DNA of 53,943 bases from Alphaproteobacteria bacterium (GTDB lineage Bacteria; Pseudomonadota; Alphaproteobacteria; SHNJ01): positions 1-53,943 of the forward strand of contig SHNJ01000034.1 in the NCBI GenBank assembly GCA_004295055.1, in the 5' to 3' direction. Below are positions 17,523 through 26,529 of the stretch, piece after piece. Each line of letters begins with the position of its first letter. Position 1 is the stretch's first letter. The notes beneath the pieces were generated by a model that was not told the DNA's origin, searched no databases, and saw nothing but the letters and a program-made list of their open reading frames with translations. Position numbers and translations under genes: made by a program.

Positions 17523-18062
17523 TTATTTCTTGACGCCTGGCGTTGCCGGTGGTGGCGTTGTGGTAGTGGATTTATTTTCAGCGGTTTTAGTTTCCTCGCG
17601 TTCTTTCTTTTTGGTTTCAGGAGAACGCGATACAACCACGCCATTGCCAACCTCGGCTAAATAAACTTCATCACCGGTTTTTTCAGCGAATAGCTGCACT
17701 TTATTGCCGTTCACTTTTACTTTGACGCGTGTGCCTTCATAGGTGAAATAATCACCGCTACGCAGGTAATAAACCGTGTCGCCTGCTTTTAATACCGCTC
17801 TTGATCCAGCAGTAGCTACCAAATTTAAATCGCTAAAAGTATTTTTCAGTTCATCTTCGTCCGGTTCCAGCAATTTTGGCGGCATAACGGGAACAGGCGG
17901 AGTTGTCTCTACTTTTTTTTCTGGCGCTTTTGGTGCCGACGCCGCCGCCGATGGCCGTGCAAAAGGATTTCCGGCTTGCGCGAAACTTGGTGTCACTTGC
18001 CCCAAAATCAGTAACAATGTCAGGGAGAATAAAATAATTTTTTTCTGACCGGCGACATTTTT
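17523..18062 (-). CDS. periplasmic PilP-like pilus assembly protein
   Basis: The ATG at 18062 has GAGG seven bases upstream and begins a signal peptide ending near PSFAQA; a longer frame to 18125 is not supported. The 179-residue product has a Pro/Ala/Lys linker, a core of β-strands (DTVYYLRSGDYFTYEGTRVKVKVNGNKVQLF, seen as several short strands), and a charged, Thr/Pro-rich tail. Size, signal peptide and position between secretin and PilQ genes match PilP of R64-type pili, a periplasmic factor that contacts the secretin. Sequence motifs alone are too weak to be sure. Confidence 0.5.
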   Translation of the reverse strand, partial: KNVAGQKKIILFSLTLLLILGQVTPSFAQAGNPFARPSAAASAPKAPEKKVETTPPVPVMPPKLLEPDEDELKNTFSDLNLVATAGSRAVLKAGDTVYYLRSGDYFTYEGTRVKVKVNGNKVQLFAEKTGDEVYLAEVGNGVVVSRSPETKKKEREETKTAENKSTTTTPPPATPGVKK

Positions 18063-18267
18063 CATGATAAACCTCGAATCCACTATAGCAAAGGGAAGTA
18101 AATTTTTAATAATCAGACCAAGCACTCTTTCCCATCATTCCTGATCTGCTTTCCGCACGCAAGCGTAAGATAAATTATTGATATTATTTGTTTTAATCTG
18201 TGCTTTGGATGCCGAGCCCTGGTTTACTTATGGTATCATAAATATCGGGGCAAAATATGGAAAAACC

Positions 18268-20256
18268 TTATTGCCGCGCGCCGCTTTTACCATAATATCC
18301 GAAACTGTCCGCCAATGGATCGGCGGGAGCCTGTGCGGCTGGCGAAACCACGGGAGCAGCAGATTCTGTAGTTGGCAATCTGCCACGGGATTTGGAATAT
18401 GTATCCCCAGCTGTTACCGCATCATACATACGGTCATTGGGCGCTTGAGAGGCCGATGGAACGGATTCCATCACTGGCGCGGAACCATTGTCCCACGAAT
18501 TTTGACCTTTATTAGGAATCGTGGTCATCGATGGATTATAGTCCTGATACCACCCGCCATTCGATGTTGTATTTAATGTTACAGATGGTTGAGGCTGAAC
18601 GGTCGATTGAATCGGTGCGCCCCAGGACTGTTTCCAATCATCATTCGCCGGAGACATTGTAGGAACGCTAACCGCTCCATCCGGGGTGTAAATCATCTGC
18701 GAACTGATATTTGGATCGGCGGCGACCCCCGTCAAAAGATTGTTTGTTCCCTGCGGAGGCACCAAGGCGGAAGACCCCATAATAACCGTGGGTTTTGTGT
18801 CCGCAACCGTTGGTTCAGGATGCTTAAACCGAACAATGCGCGGCTTCAAAACAATCACCAATTCCGAACGTTCCAGAGCATCGGTTTTAGAATTCAGCAG
18901 CGGAATCCAATCGCCAATCGAAAATGGGCCGGAACGGTCTTTTTGATCGCGAGTTTGATTGATACCTGCGATCAGTATGGCATCGCCTGGACGCACCCGA
19001 ACGCTTGTGTTCAATTCGCGCTTGGTGGTTTCAGGCAACCGGATCTGGGTATCCTCGACTGAAACCGGTTCCAAATTCACCAAGTCATCGATACTCAGAC
19101 TGATGCTGGTAAAAATGCTATTGTCGCTATAATCGCCAAGAATCTCCGTTTTCAAACCCAAAGACAAATCTTCAGTTTCAACCGATTTTGAGTTGCCGCT
19201 AACGCCTTCGGTGGTGGTTACAGAAACCTTGGACACATACCGTTTTTTGCGGCCAACCTCAAATTTTGCTTTGCTGCCCGACAGGATCGTAATCGTCGGA
19301 CGAGAAATGGTTTGCACATTGCCTTGCGAGGATAGGAAATCGAATAAAACGTTAATATTAAAACTGCCGGACGTAAATAGTGCGCCAAAACTTAATCCGC
19401 CAGCGGCAATCGACTCGGCACCGGCATTGACAATGTTCAAAGCGGGAGTGCCCCGGCCCAAACTTTGGTCGAAACTGAAAGTGCTGTTGTCAACAGAGGT
19501 GGCCAAGCTGCTTTTGCTGACTTGCTGCCAATTAATACCGGTGGCTTCGCGGTTGTTTAATGCAACTTCCAAGAAATAAGTTTCATAGACGATCATCACT
19601 TTGGAATCGCGCAACCGTTCTAAATAAGAACTGACATTATCAAATACTTGGCGGCTTGCGCGGAAAGTGATCATCCGGCTTGATTTATCAAGCTTCACTT
19701 CCTGTGCGCCAAGATTGGTAATGACATCCGACATTTCTGTCAAAGCATCCGCCAGTGGCGGCAACGGTAAAATAAAGCTGCGATCCTTGGAAAGACGAAC
19801 CAAACCTTTGCGGTAGGTATAAAATACTCCGGCCGTCTCGCTAATTCTTTCCATTACATCTTGCAACTTGCCGGTGTAATTGGTGATATTCACCTTAACA
19901 TCGTTGGCGGTTTCATCCGTAGAAACGGCGATTCCTTTATCCATCATCAACAAACGAAACGCCTCAACCGCGGTCGCATCGATCGCGCTGAAATTATCGA
20001 CCATAATTTCCGGCAAGGCGTCGGATTGTTCCAAAGCCGTTGGAACCAACATATTATCGGTCAATTCCAAATCCAAAATCGCTTCTTTGCTTTCTTTAGC
20101 AATGACATTTTCAGGCAAGGTTGGACGTTCCACAGTCTTTGGAACATCTGCCGGGATATTTTCCCGCGGCATGGTACATGCCGCCAAAAGCAAACAACTA
20201 AACAGCAGAATATTTTTTAATTTTTTGGTTTTAATGCTTTTGTTGCTGCCGATCAT
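18268..20256 (-). CDS. lipoprotein secretin, PilN-like
   Basis: Secretins form the outer-membrane gate of type IV pili, type II and III secretion. This 662-residue protein starts with a lipoprotein signal (lipobox LLAAC, Cys near residue 27), as in R64 PilN and TcpC/BfpB. An N-terminal ring-like domain (residues ~75-180; DVKVNITNYTGKLQDVMERI) is followed by the secretin core: VYETYFLEVALNNREATGINW, FLSSQGNVQTISRPTITILSGSKAKFEVG, the signature VRVRPGDAILIAGI, and ELVIVLKPRIV. A Ser/Pro/Asn-rich tail of about 150 residues follows, unusually long. The gene begins 2 bp after the virB9 stop, so two outer-membrane components of different machine types are in one transcript. Confidence 0.9.
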   Translation of the reverse strand: MIGSNKSIKTKKLKNILLFSCLLLAACTMPRENIPADVPKTVERPTLPENVIAKESKEAILDLELTDNMLVPTALEQSDALPEIMVDNFSAIDATAVEAFRLLMMDKGIAVSTDETANDVKVNITNYTGKLQDVMERISETAGVFYTYRKGLVRLSKDRSFILPLPPLADALTEMSDVITNLGAQEVKLDKSSRMITFRASRQVFDNVSSYLERLRDSKVMIVYETYFLEVALNNREATGINWQQVSKSSLATSVDNSTFSFDQSLGRGTPALNIVNAGAESIAAGGLSFGALFTSGSFNINVLFDFLSSQGNVQTISRPTITILSGSKAKFEVGRKKRYVSKVSVTTTEGVSGNSKSVETEDLSLGLKTEILGDYSDNSIFTSISLSIDDLVNLEPVSVEDTQIRLPETTKRELNTSVRVRPGDAILIAGINQTRDQKDRSGPFSIGDWIPLLNSKTDALERSELVIVLKPRIVRFKHPEPTVADTKPTVIMGSSALVPPQGTNNLLTGVAADPNISSQMIYTPDGAVSVPTMSPANDDWKQSWGAPIQSTVQPQPSVTLNTTSNGGWYQDYNPSMTTIPNKGQNSWDNGSAPVMESVPSASQAPNDRMYDAVTAGDTYSKSRGRLPTTESAAPVVSPAAQAPADPLADSFGYYGKSGARQ

Positions 20257-20258
20257 AT

Positions 20259-21563
20259 TTATTTTTCCACTGTCGGGGCGGGGGTTACATAGGTGTTGCC
20301 ACCGAACCAGTTAGAAATACCACCAAGGAAGCCCGGCATGCTAGGGGCAGAGCTACGTGGCATTGGTCTTGGACCCATTGGCTGTGGCGGACGCATCACA
20401 ACAACTTGATTCGGCATGGATGGTGCGACATTGCGCATACGATCCTGAAACTCCGCACTGCGTGTAGATAAAGGACGATCCATACGGTGCACACAAACGA
20501 CGCGATTGCCATTACGCATAGTGAAATCACCCACCGCTTCCGCAATTAAAATATTGCCGGTTGGACCGGCAGTTCTGGTATTCACCATGGTGTCTACACC
20601 GTCAACAACCTGATACAATACTGGACGGCGGACATATTCCGCCTTTTTGCCAAAATCAAAATACGTCCAGATACCGTCGTTAAAAACACGCTCTGGCGCG
20701 ATTTCAGCGTCATCCATAGTCGGCGCCAGGATACGCATATCAAATTTCAAGTTTTCCGGCTTAAAGGCGATTTCACGAACATAATCCGGTGGTGTTGTTG
20801 CGGTTTGCTTAGCGCCGGCAGGGCCAGTCGCAGCGGAATCCATGCTGGCGTTGATAACATCATTTACTGTGGCGCCGCCCGATACCGTAGCCGGGCGATT
20901 GGCGTCAACATAAACGGTGATATCCGTTACTTGATCGGAATTCCAGCCTTCGGAACGGATATAGAAGCTGTATACGTTACCAGAACCGCCAATAGCCGTA
21001 ATATTGGTATCGGCACCGGCGTGCGTCGGACGAACAGCCATCATATTCGGCTTAATGCGCTTAGCATCAAATACAACCGGATCGCCGACAATGATATTGG
21101 TGATTTGTTCCCATGCGGGCAATTGAATGGTGGTTACCATATATTCGCGGGTACGAACGGCCATTACATAATCCGGACGCCAAACATAACGCATCACGCC
21201 AGGAGTAAATTGTCCGGCGGAAGCGTATGGAGAGTCCCAAGCTTTCTGCAACGCGCCCAGCGAATAGCTGGCGGAGCGTTCCATGACCGGATATTTGCCA
21301 TCCGATTGATCCATAATATCGCGCTCTACCTGACTTTGCATCATATCGGGCGGTGGCGGCGGTGTTGGAACGCCGCCTGTTGTTTGCGGCGGACGCGGCG
21401 GCGTTGCCACCTGAGGAATAGAGCCTGGCGCGGATAAAACCGCATTTGGCGAGGATGGGGATGGTGGCGGCGATGGTGGAATATATTGCGCGGCCGCGAT
21501 GCTAGCCCACGCAACGGTTGCAACTAGTACCAAACTGAAAGGGAGGGTTTTTATAGGTTTCAT
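20259..21563 (-). CDS. virB9: VirB9/TrbG outer-membrane core protein
   Basis: VirB9 forms the outer-membrane core complex with VirB7 and VirB10. The 434-residue protein has a signal peptide (cleavage near IAAAQ), a long Pro-rich linker (residues 28-75), the N-terminal VirB9 domain (MRYVWRPDYVMAVRTREYMVTTIQLPAWEQI in shorter blocks, SFYIRSEGWNS) and a C-terminal domain with the ILAPTMDDAEIAPERVFNDGIWTYFDFG region and GNRVVCVHR. It is longer than many VirB9 proteins (about 250-300 residues) because of the linker and tail. The start overlaps the virB8 stop by 4 bp (ATGA), so translation is coupled. Confidence 0.9.
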   Translation of the reverse strand: MKPIKTLPFSLVLVATVAWASIAAAQYIPPSPPPSPSSPNAVLSAPGSIPQVATPPRPPQTTGGVPTPPPPPDMMQSQVERDIMDQSDGKYPVMERSASYSLGALQKAWDSPYASAGQFTPGVMRYVWRPDYVMAVRTREYMVTTIQLPAWEQITNIIVGDPVVFDAKRIKPNMMAVRPTHAGADTNITAIGGSGNVYSFYIRSEGWNSDQVTDITVYVDANRPATVSGGATVNDVINASMDSAATGPAGAKQTATTPPDYVREIAFKPENLKFDMRILAPTMDDAEIAPERVFNDGIWTYFDFGKKAEYVRRPVLYQVVDGVDTMVNTRTAGPTGNILIAEAVGDFTMRNGNRVVCVHRMDRPLSTRSAEFQDRMRNVAPSMPNQVVVMRPPQPMGPRPMPRSSAPSMPGFLGGISNWFGGNTYVTPAPTVEK

Positions 21564-22327
21564 TGTCTTTTCTGTCTTGCGTTGTAGGAGGTAACGGTGA
21601 AGCCCAAAGGATTGATGTACTGCTCACTAAATGAAACTTTGCGCTCCACATAATCAACAGTTAAGGTTGCCTGCCAAGTCAGTTTCTGCACTTCCCTGCC
21701 AGTATAGTCCACATCGGTAGTTTCGAATTCCACAATATATCCACTTCCTTGACGATTCACTACAATAATATCCACATACCTATTAATGCGCCGGGTACGG
21801 AATTCATTGTAAACTTTGGAAGCCGTCTGCTGGAATATAGCAAATTGTTCCTGGGAAGTGCGGTTATAAAGATAGGTAGAATAACGTTCGCCCATTTCCT
21901 TGTCGTCGGGAAGAATTTCTTCGCGGATCTTAACATATTCGCCGACCAATTTTTCGGTCATAACGTCAAAACCCATGGTCCCGCGGACAAAAGGTTCGAT
22001 TTTGACGACTTGTTCGCTTTTGGGTGAAAAAGTAACCAGCATTGGTTCCACCCGTTTTAACGGGGCCAGCATAAATATGGCCGCGGCCAAGGAAATATTG
22101 ACCAAAAGGCTTAGATACAAGGCGATCGCATAGGCGCGCGCGGTCCATAAATAACGCCGGCTTTCCAATGCAGGCACATGTACCCCGGCCGGATATCGCC
22201 CAACCTTATCGGGATTTTTGTTTTTCTGCTCCGGCGAATTGGATGTGACAACGCCAGGAACACCATCCGTAGCGGATGGGGCTGCGTCCTCTTTTTTATC
22301 GCCGGATTTCCGGAAAGTGAAAGCCAA
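21560..22327 (-). CDS. virB8: VirB8/TrbF-like inner-membrane protein
   Basis: 255 residues: a cytoplasmic N-terminal region of about 65 residues with charged and Pro residues, one membrane helix (about 66-88, AIALYLSLLVNISLAAAIFML), and a periplasmic NTF2-like domain with the family patterns REEILPD, YLYNRTSQEQFAIF, YNEFRTRRIN and the conserved C-terminal NPLGFTV(T)SY motif. VirB8 nucleates assembly of the type IV channel in the inner membrane and contacts VirB9/VirB10, which follow in the same transcript. Confidence 0.92.
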   Translation of the reverse strand: MAFTFRKSGDKKEDAAPSATDGVPGVVTSNSPEQKNKNPDKVGRYPAGVHVPALESRRYLWTARAYAIALYLSLLVNISLAAAIFMLAPLKRVEPMLVTFSPKSEQVVKIEPFVRGTMGFDVMTEKLVGEYVKIREEILPDDKEMGERYSTYLYNRTSQEQFAIFQQTASKVYNEFRTRRINRYVDIIVVNRQGSGYIVEFETTDVDYTGREVQKLTWQATLTVDYVERKVSFSEQYINPLGFTVTSYNARQKRQ

Positions 22328-22366
22328 GGAAAACCTATATTTTACAAATCACCAAAAACGGCGGAA

Positions 22367-22537
22367 TTAGCCGTTGATCATCCATTCATTATAATTTTGT
22401 GGAATTTCGATGCAGGCACATGGGCTTTTTTTCAATTCGTCAACATCGCTGCCAATACCGATTGGTTCAGGCACCGTGGTAGAACCGCAGCCGCTTAATG
22501 CCAAAGCAAACATGGAAATTAAAAATAGCTTTTTCAT
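22367..22537 (-). CDS. VirB7-like small lipoprotein
   Basis: A 56-residue lipoprotein. The ATG at 22537 has CGGAG eight bases upstream; the signal has lipobox ALSGC (Cys17). The mature part of about 40 residues has a CxC pair (SPCACIEIP). VirB7 lipoproteins stabilise VirB9 in the outer membrane; size, lipobox and position just before virB8 support that role, though VirB7 proteins share little sequence. A possible -10 box (TATAAA, complement of 22598-22603) lies about 60 bp upstream, so this gene probably starts the virB7-virB8-virB9-pil transcript. Confidence 0.6.
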   Translation of the reverse strand: MKKLFLISMFALALSGCGSTTVPEPIGIGSDVDELKKSPCACIEIPQNYNEWMING

Positions 22538-22705
22538 CAGACACTCCGAGTGGAATAAATAGAATCTTGCCAAAGAATATCCGACAAGAGTCTATCATTT
22601 ATACAGGTTTCGGGGGATAAAAAAACAAGAAATATAAGGTTTTCAACAAGCTATTATAAAAAATGACCCGGATTTGGCGGTTTATTCGATTGTAGCAGCC
22701 AAGAA

Positions 22706-22733
22706 AAAAGGGGAATCCTAAGATTCCCCTTTT
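22706..22733 (-). terminator. Rho-independent terminator after the 319-residue lipoprotein gene
   Basis: Perfect 12-bp stem (22706-22717 with 22722-22733, core GGGGAATC/GATTCCCC), 16 bp after the minus-strand stop at 22750 and followed in that direction by TTTTTTCTT. Confidence 0.9.
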
Positions 22734-22749
22734 CTATTCGTATTAAATT

Positions 22750-23709
22750 CTACCTGCCGCCATTTGTCTTGGATTTATCGAACTTCAAACCAGTGCCCGG
22801 TTGTTTTGGCGCGGTATTTGGCGGCGGGGCCGGTGTCGAAGAAGTTGGCTGTTGTGGCGCAACCCCTGCAGCTGGTTGTTGCTGTGATTGTTGAGAACCG
22901 GAACCATTGACATCAACATTCACCGGCGAATTCTGATATATGGATGGTGTTGGGTAAGGACGGCCGGCGCGTAAATTTGCCCGATGCAAATCCCGTTGTT
23001 CCGATACGTGCTGCCATGGGCTGTAATTACGGACGCGGGTAAAATCAGCTGGCGAAATATTTCTACCCCAAGATGGACGTGTTTCAGAAACCACTATTTC
23101 CTCGCGCGTAGCGGGACGAACTCCTTGCAAGCTGCCGTCCCAGCCGGAAATTTGCATCATCCAGGCCTGTCCAGGCGCAATATTTAAATTGCGAACCAAC
23201 ACAAAATCTATGTCTTTAAATCCTTGCAACAAACCGCCGGGTCCGTCTTCCATCAATTTGGTAACGGTTCCCTGTTGTTGGAAAGTATAGGCTAACAACT
23301 CCCGCTGGGTGGGTTGATAGTTAAGGATAGGCACATATTCATGCTGACCCGTCAATGCATGCACGCTTTCTTTTCGAAATGTTCCATCCGCTTCAAAATA
23401 TAGAAAACTTAGATAACGGTTATTGCGTTCGTTGTTATTAGAAACAACATCGGCGATCAATCCTGTCAATGCATCATTGGCTTTGGAATCGACGCTGGCA
23501 AAGCCCGGACCCATTTGCCGAATACCGGCCATAATATCGGCAACGGCAACCGTGTCCATAACACTAGCCGGTGCGGTGCGGCCGATTTCTGCCGGTGCGC
23601 TGCCCGATTGTGGCCCCGATTGGCATCCCACCAATCCGGTTAAAACAGTTGCGCCCGTCAACCACGCGGCGGCTACATTTGCAGATAATCCGTTTTTAGA
23701 CCTTGCCAT
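22750..23709 (-). CDS. predicted lipoprotein of unknown function in the virB cluster
   Basis: 319 residues. The N-terminus has a basic region and hydrophobic stretch ending in a lipobox-like LVGC (Cys29) followed by Gln, so the mature protein is probably outer-membrane attached. The body (about 60-235) has no family motif I recognise; segments include RYLSFLYFEADGTFRKES and LNIAPGQAWMMQISGWDG. The last 70 residues are Pro/Gln/Ser-rich and disordered. It has its own promoter and terminator, placing it as a single-gene transcript between the virB5-like and virB7-like genes. Co-location suggests an accessory subunit; function unknown. Confidence 0.7.
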   Translation of the reverse strand: MARSKNGLSANVAAAWLTGATVLTGLVGCQSGPQSGSAPAEIGRTAPASVMDTVAVADIMAGIRQMGPGFASVDSKANDALTGLIADVVSNNNERNNRYLSFLYFEADGTFRKESVHALTGQHEYVPILNYQPTQRELLAYTFQQQGTVTKLMEDGPGGLLQGFKDIDFVLVRNLNIAPGQAWMMQISGWDGSLQGVRPATREEIVVSETRPSWGRNISPADFTRVRNYSPWQHVSEQRDLHRANLRAGRPYPTPSIYQNSPVNVDVNGSGSQQSQQQPAAGVAPQQPTSSTPAPPPNTAPKQPGTGLKFDKSKTNGGR

Positions 23710-23745
23710 CTCTATATTTCCTTTGATTTTTAATTGTAATTTTCA

Positions 23746-23774
23746 ATTGTACCCCAAATAGATACAACTGTCAA
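23746..23774 (-). promoter_or_regulatory. consensus promoter with embedded inverted repeat
   Basis: On the minus strand: perfect TTGACA (23774-23769), 17-bp spacer, TACAAT (23751-23746), 37 bp upstream of the gene ending at 22750. The spacer and -10 contain a 7-7-7 inverted repeat, TTGTACC-N7-GATACAA at 23747-23767 on the plus strand, which would let a bound protein block RNA polymerase. Confidence 0.75.
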
Positions 23775-23814
23775 TGTGACCAATATAGCATTTTTTGTAA
23801 TGATTTCAATGACT

Positions 23815-26514
23815 TTATTCTCGGAAATCGTCTTTGATTTCCGGGCTGAAATAGACCGCTGGACGCGAGGTGAACGGTTTGTTCAAGCATAAAAATTCAC
23901 GGGCGATATTGGTTGGGCATTTTGGCGGCAATGGCCGGTAATTTTCATAATACTCCGCTTCTGCGGTACCGAGTGGAATCTCGGTATTAACTTTCAAAAC
24001 GCCATCATGAACAGTGGTCACATCCGCGGAAGAATCCACGTAAACGCCAAAGCCCAACCGGCAGCTGCGATTGTTGGAATCCATCACCTGATTGGCAAAG
24101 GCCAGCAAGTTGTTCAACTGCGTTCTGTTGATTTCGATTTGTTCTAGCTGCCGCTGTCTCCAGGTACGATAAGCTTCGGAATTGGCGTTACCGTCCGCCG
24201 TCGCATCTACATGGGCGACAGCGGCGTCTAAATTGCGCAACCGTTGTTGCACATCCTGGCGCAAACGGCTGATTTGATCGGCGATGGCAATGGCAGCGTT
24301 CGCAGCCCCTTCCGATGTCGATAAATCGCGGCTTGGAACATACGGCGATAAAAACGCGGTCTCGCCGCTATCCGTGCCGCGTGGGTTTTGTTCAAAGGCC
24401 AAACGATCGTCCGCATCGTTCAATCCTTGGACCATGGCCCAGAATTTTTCATTTAACTTCTTGATATCTTCATTCACGCGATCGCGATTGATTTTCGCGC
24501 TGAACACATCGGGATTGCTGCCGCATTCCCGGCCGCTGCGGCGGCCAACGCCGCAAGCATCTTCGTACCATTTATCGGCAACTTTTTCCGACTGGAACCA
24601 TTTACCCATCAACCCAAGCGGTGGATTAGCCACAGCGCCCCGGAAAGAATATTGAATGCGGCATTGATCGCCGACAATAACTTTGTGGTAATTTGGATCG
24701 CTGGCATCTTCCAACCGGTCATTAGGCACATTTGCCGGAGCCAATGTCATCCGCGTGCCGCTTGGATAGTTGTTATTGATACAATAGACATAACGCGGAT
24801 TTTCGCAATTGCCTCGATACCAGCCACCATTATAATTGCGGCACCAGGTTTGCATGGTGCAATTATGTCCGCCTGGTTCCAAATTCAAAATATCGCGCGG
24901 CGATGCCATCAAGGTTTCCGATACCCGGCAGGCTGCATTGCTCATCCGTTGGAATCGGCTCATTAAATTCGATGCGTGCTGGGTTGCGGATTCCACCGTC
25001 GGTTCCGGCAAATTATAAGCAAATGGATCGATCGATATCATCCGATTAAGCAAAGAAGCTTTTGCCATATTTGGATCCGGGAAAGGCGAATGGCCCAATG
25101 TGGCGGCAACCTGCCCCCAGAAATGATCGGCTTGCGTTTGCGACCATGCCTTACATTGCATAATATCGTCGAATCCAAGCGCGGCCTGTTGCATATCCGC
25201 TATTTGAATGACGGTATTGTGCAGTTCTGCGATCACCGCGGCGCGTGACGAAGCCGTATTAAACAATGTTTCTTGAGGTTGCGCGCCGCTATGGCCGTTT
25301 TCAGAATAATAAACGCAATGCGATGGGTTGCCTAAACGTTGCAAACGATCCATGGCCGCCGCGGTGAAATCGGCATGGCCTGGATGATCCGGATCTTGCG
25401 GACAATATCCATCGCGGCCCTGATCCAGTTGCGTAGCATCCAACAAGGCTCCTGGATGAACATCCGGCACACCGCCATGATTTGGCAATTCTTGCATGCC
25501 GCCATTGCCATCGCTGGAACGGAAGCCCATATTGAGATTCAAATTATGAACCATCTCAAATCGGATCAAATAATCGCCAGAACCTGGCGATGGATTGTAA
25601 ATATGGCTTGGCGACGCATCCGGGCCAGCATTGGCGATTTCATCCTGGGCCGCACTATATCTTTCATATGGATCGATAATCGGCGCATCATCTTTCATAT
25701 AAGCCTGCGGGGCGGCGACGATCGGAGCACTTTGCAGTTGTTGCAAACTTAAAAATTGATTTCGTGTCGCCAATAAATCCGCAGTGACAACATGCAACGC
25801 CATCCGCAGCCGTAACCCGGCAGCCACCACGCCATACAATCGGCCGATGGTATCGGCGTGCGTAATTTCCCATTCGTATGCTTCGATGGCTCGTTGTGTA
25901 TGCGATTTCTCGCCATCTGGTGATGGCTGTACGATCGCTTTTACCGCTTCCGCCTTTGCCAACATTAACCCCACACTTCTGGCATATGCTTCGGCGCGGC
26001 GTTTACGAATAGCCAGCTGGGTTTCCATATCCGGATGTTCCCGGCTGTAATAAGTTTGCAGCACGCGGGAGTTTACCTTGCGAGGATCGCGCATTTCCTG
26101 TGCACTGAGATTGATATGAATCAAGGCGCGATCTTCATGATGATAATCCGCGATGGCGGCAATACTTTGCGAATAGAAATCGGTACGAAAATCATCCGTA
26201 TCGTGATCGCCAGTCAGCGTGCTGGTAATATCATCCATAATTTCATTTAATTTTTGGTACTGTTCGACGATATGATTGACCTGTTCTAGCAACGCGCGTC
26301 CTTTCGCGAGCTGTTCATTATCATCAGTCAATTTCAACATCCCCGGATTAGGGCAAAGTGGGCAGCGTTCGAAATCGTCCACCGGTGGAGGCAAACAAAT
26401 CGGCGTGCCGACAGGCGTAAATTCGCATTCATATTGCGCCAAAACAGGCGGCGCCTGCAGAACACAAGCTGCAAGCGCAACCAAAAAACCGCATGTTTTG
26501 GCAAAGCGGAACAT
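23815..26514 (-). CDS. very large secreted VirB5-like protein
   Basis: 899 residues with a signal peptide ending near PVLAQ. The first ~230 residues parallel the VirB5-like protein that precedes it: a helical segment with QLAKGRALLEQVNHIVEQYQKLNEIM, and the block METQLAIRKRRAEAYARS versus IETQLGVRKRRQTKFQRD in its neighbour. VirB5/TrbJ proteins are minor, tip-located subunits of the secretion pilus. The remaining ~650 residues have no recognised domain and hold most of about 18 Cys, including clusters ERCPLCPN, NCTMQTWCRN and KCPTN, suggesting disulfide-bonded extracellular folds; a late helical stretch (residues ~745-810) resembles a coiled coil. The gene starts 15 bp after its neighbour's stop in the virB3-virB4-virB5 transcript. 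A tip adhesin is a reasonable guess, not shown. Confidence 0.65.
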   Translation of the reverse strand: MFRFAKTCGFLVALAACVLQAPPVLAQYECEFTPVGTPICLPPPVDDFERCPLCPNPGMLKLTDDNEQLAKGRALLEQVNHIVEQYQKLNEIMDDITSTLTGDHDTDDFRTDFYSQSIAAIADYHHEDRALIHINLSAQEMRDPRKVNSRVLQTYYSREHPDMETQLAIRKRRAEAYARSVGLMLAKAEAVKAIVQPSPDGEKSHTQRAIEAYEWEITHADTIGRLYGVVAAGLRLRMALHVVTADLLATRNQFLSLQQLQSAPIVAAPQAYMKDDAPIIDPYERYSAAQDEIANAGPDASPSHIYNPSPGSGDYLIRFEMVHNLNLNMGFRSSDGNGGMQELPNHGGVPDVHPGALLDATQLDQGRDGYCPQDPDHPGHADFTAAAMDRLQRLGNPSHCVYYSENGHSGAQPQETLFNTASSRAAVIAELHNTVIQIADMQQAALGFDDIMQCKAWSQTQADHFWGQVAATLGHSPFPDPNMAKASLLNRMISIDPFAYNLPEPTVESATQHASNLMSRFQRMSNAACRVSETLMASPRDILNLEPGGHNCTMQTWCRNYNGGWYRGNCENPRYVYCINNNYPSGTRMTLAPANVPNDRLEDASDPNYHKVIVGDQCRIQYSFRGAVANPPLGLMGKWFQSEKVADKWYEDACGVGRRSGRECGSNPDVFSAKINRDRVNEDIKKLNEKFWAMVQGLNDADDRLAFEQNPRGTDSGETAFLSPYVPSRDLSTSEGAANAAIAIADQISRLRQDVQQRLRNLDAAVAHVDATADGNANSEAYRTWRQRQLEQIEINRTQLNNLLAFANQVMDSNNRSCRLGFGVYVDSSADVTTVHDGVLKVNTEIPLGTAEAEYYENYRPLPPKCPTNIAREFLCLNKPFTSRPAVYFSPEIKDDFRE

Positions 26515-26529
26515 TATATAATCACCACC

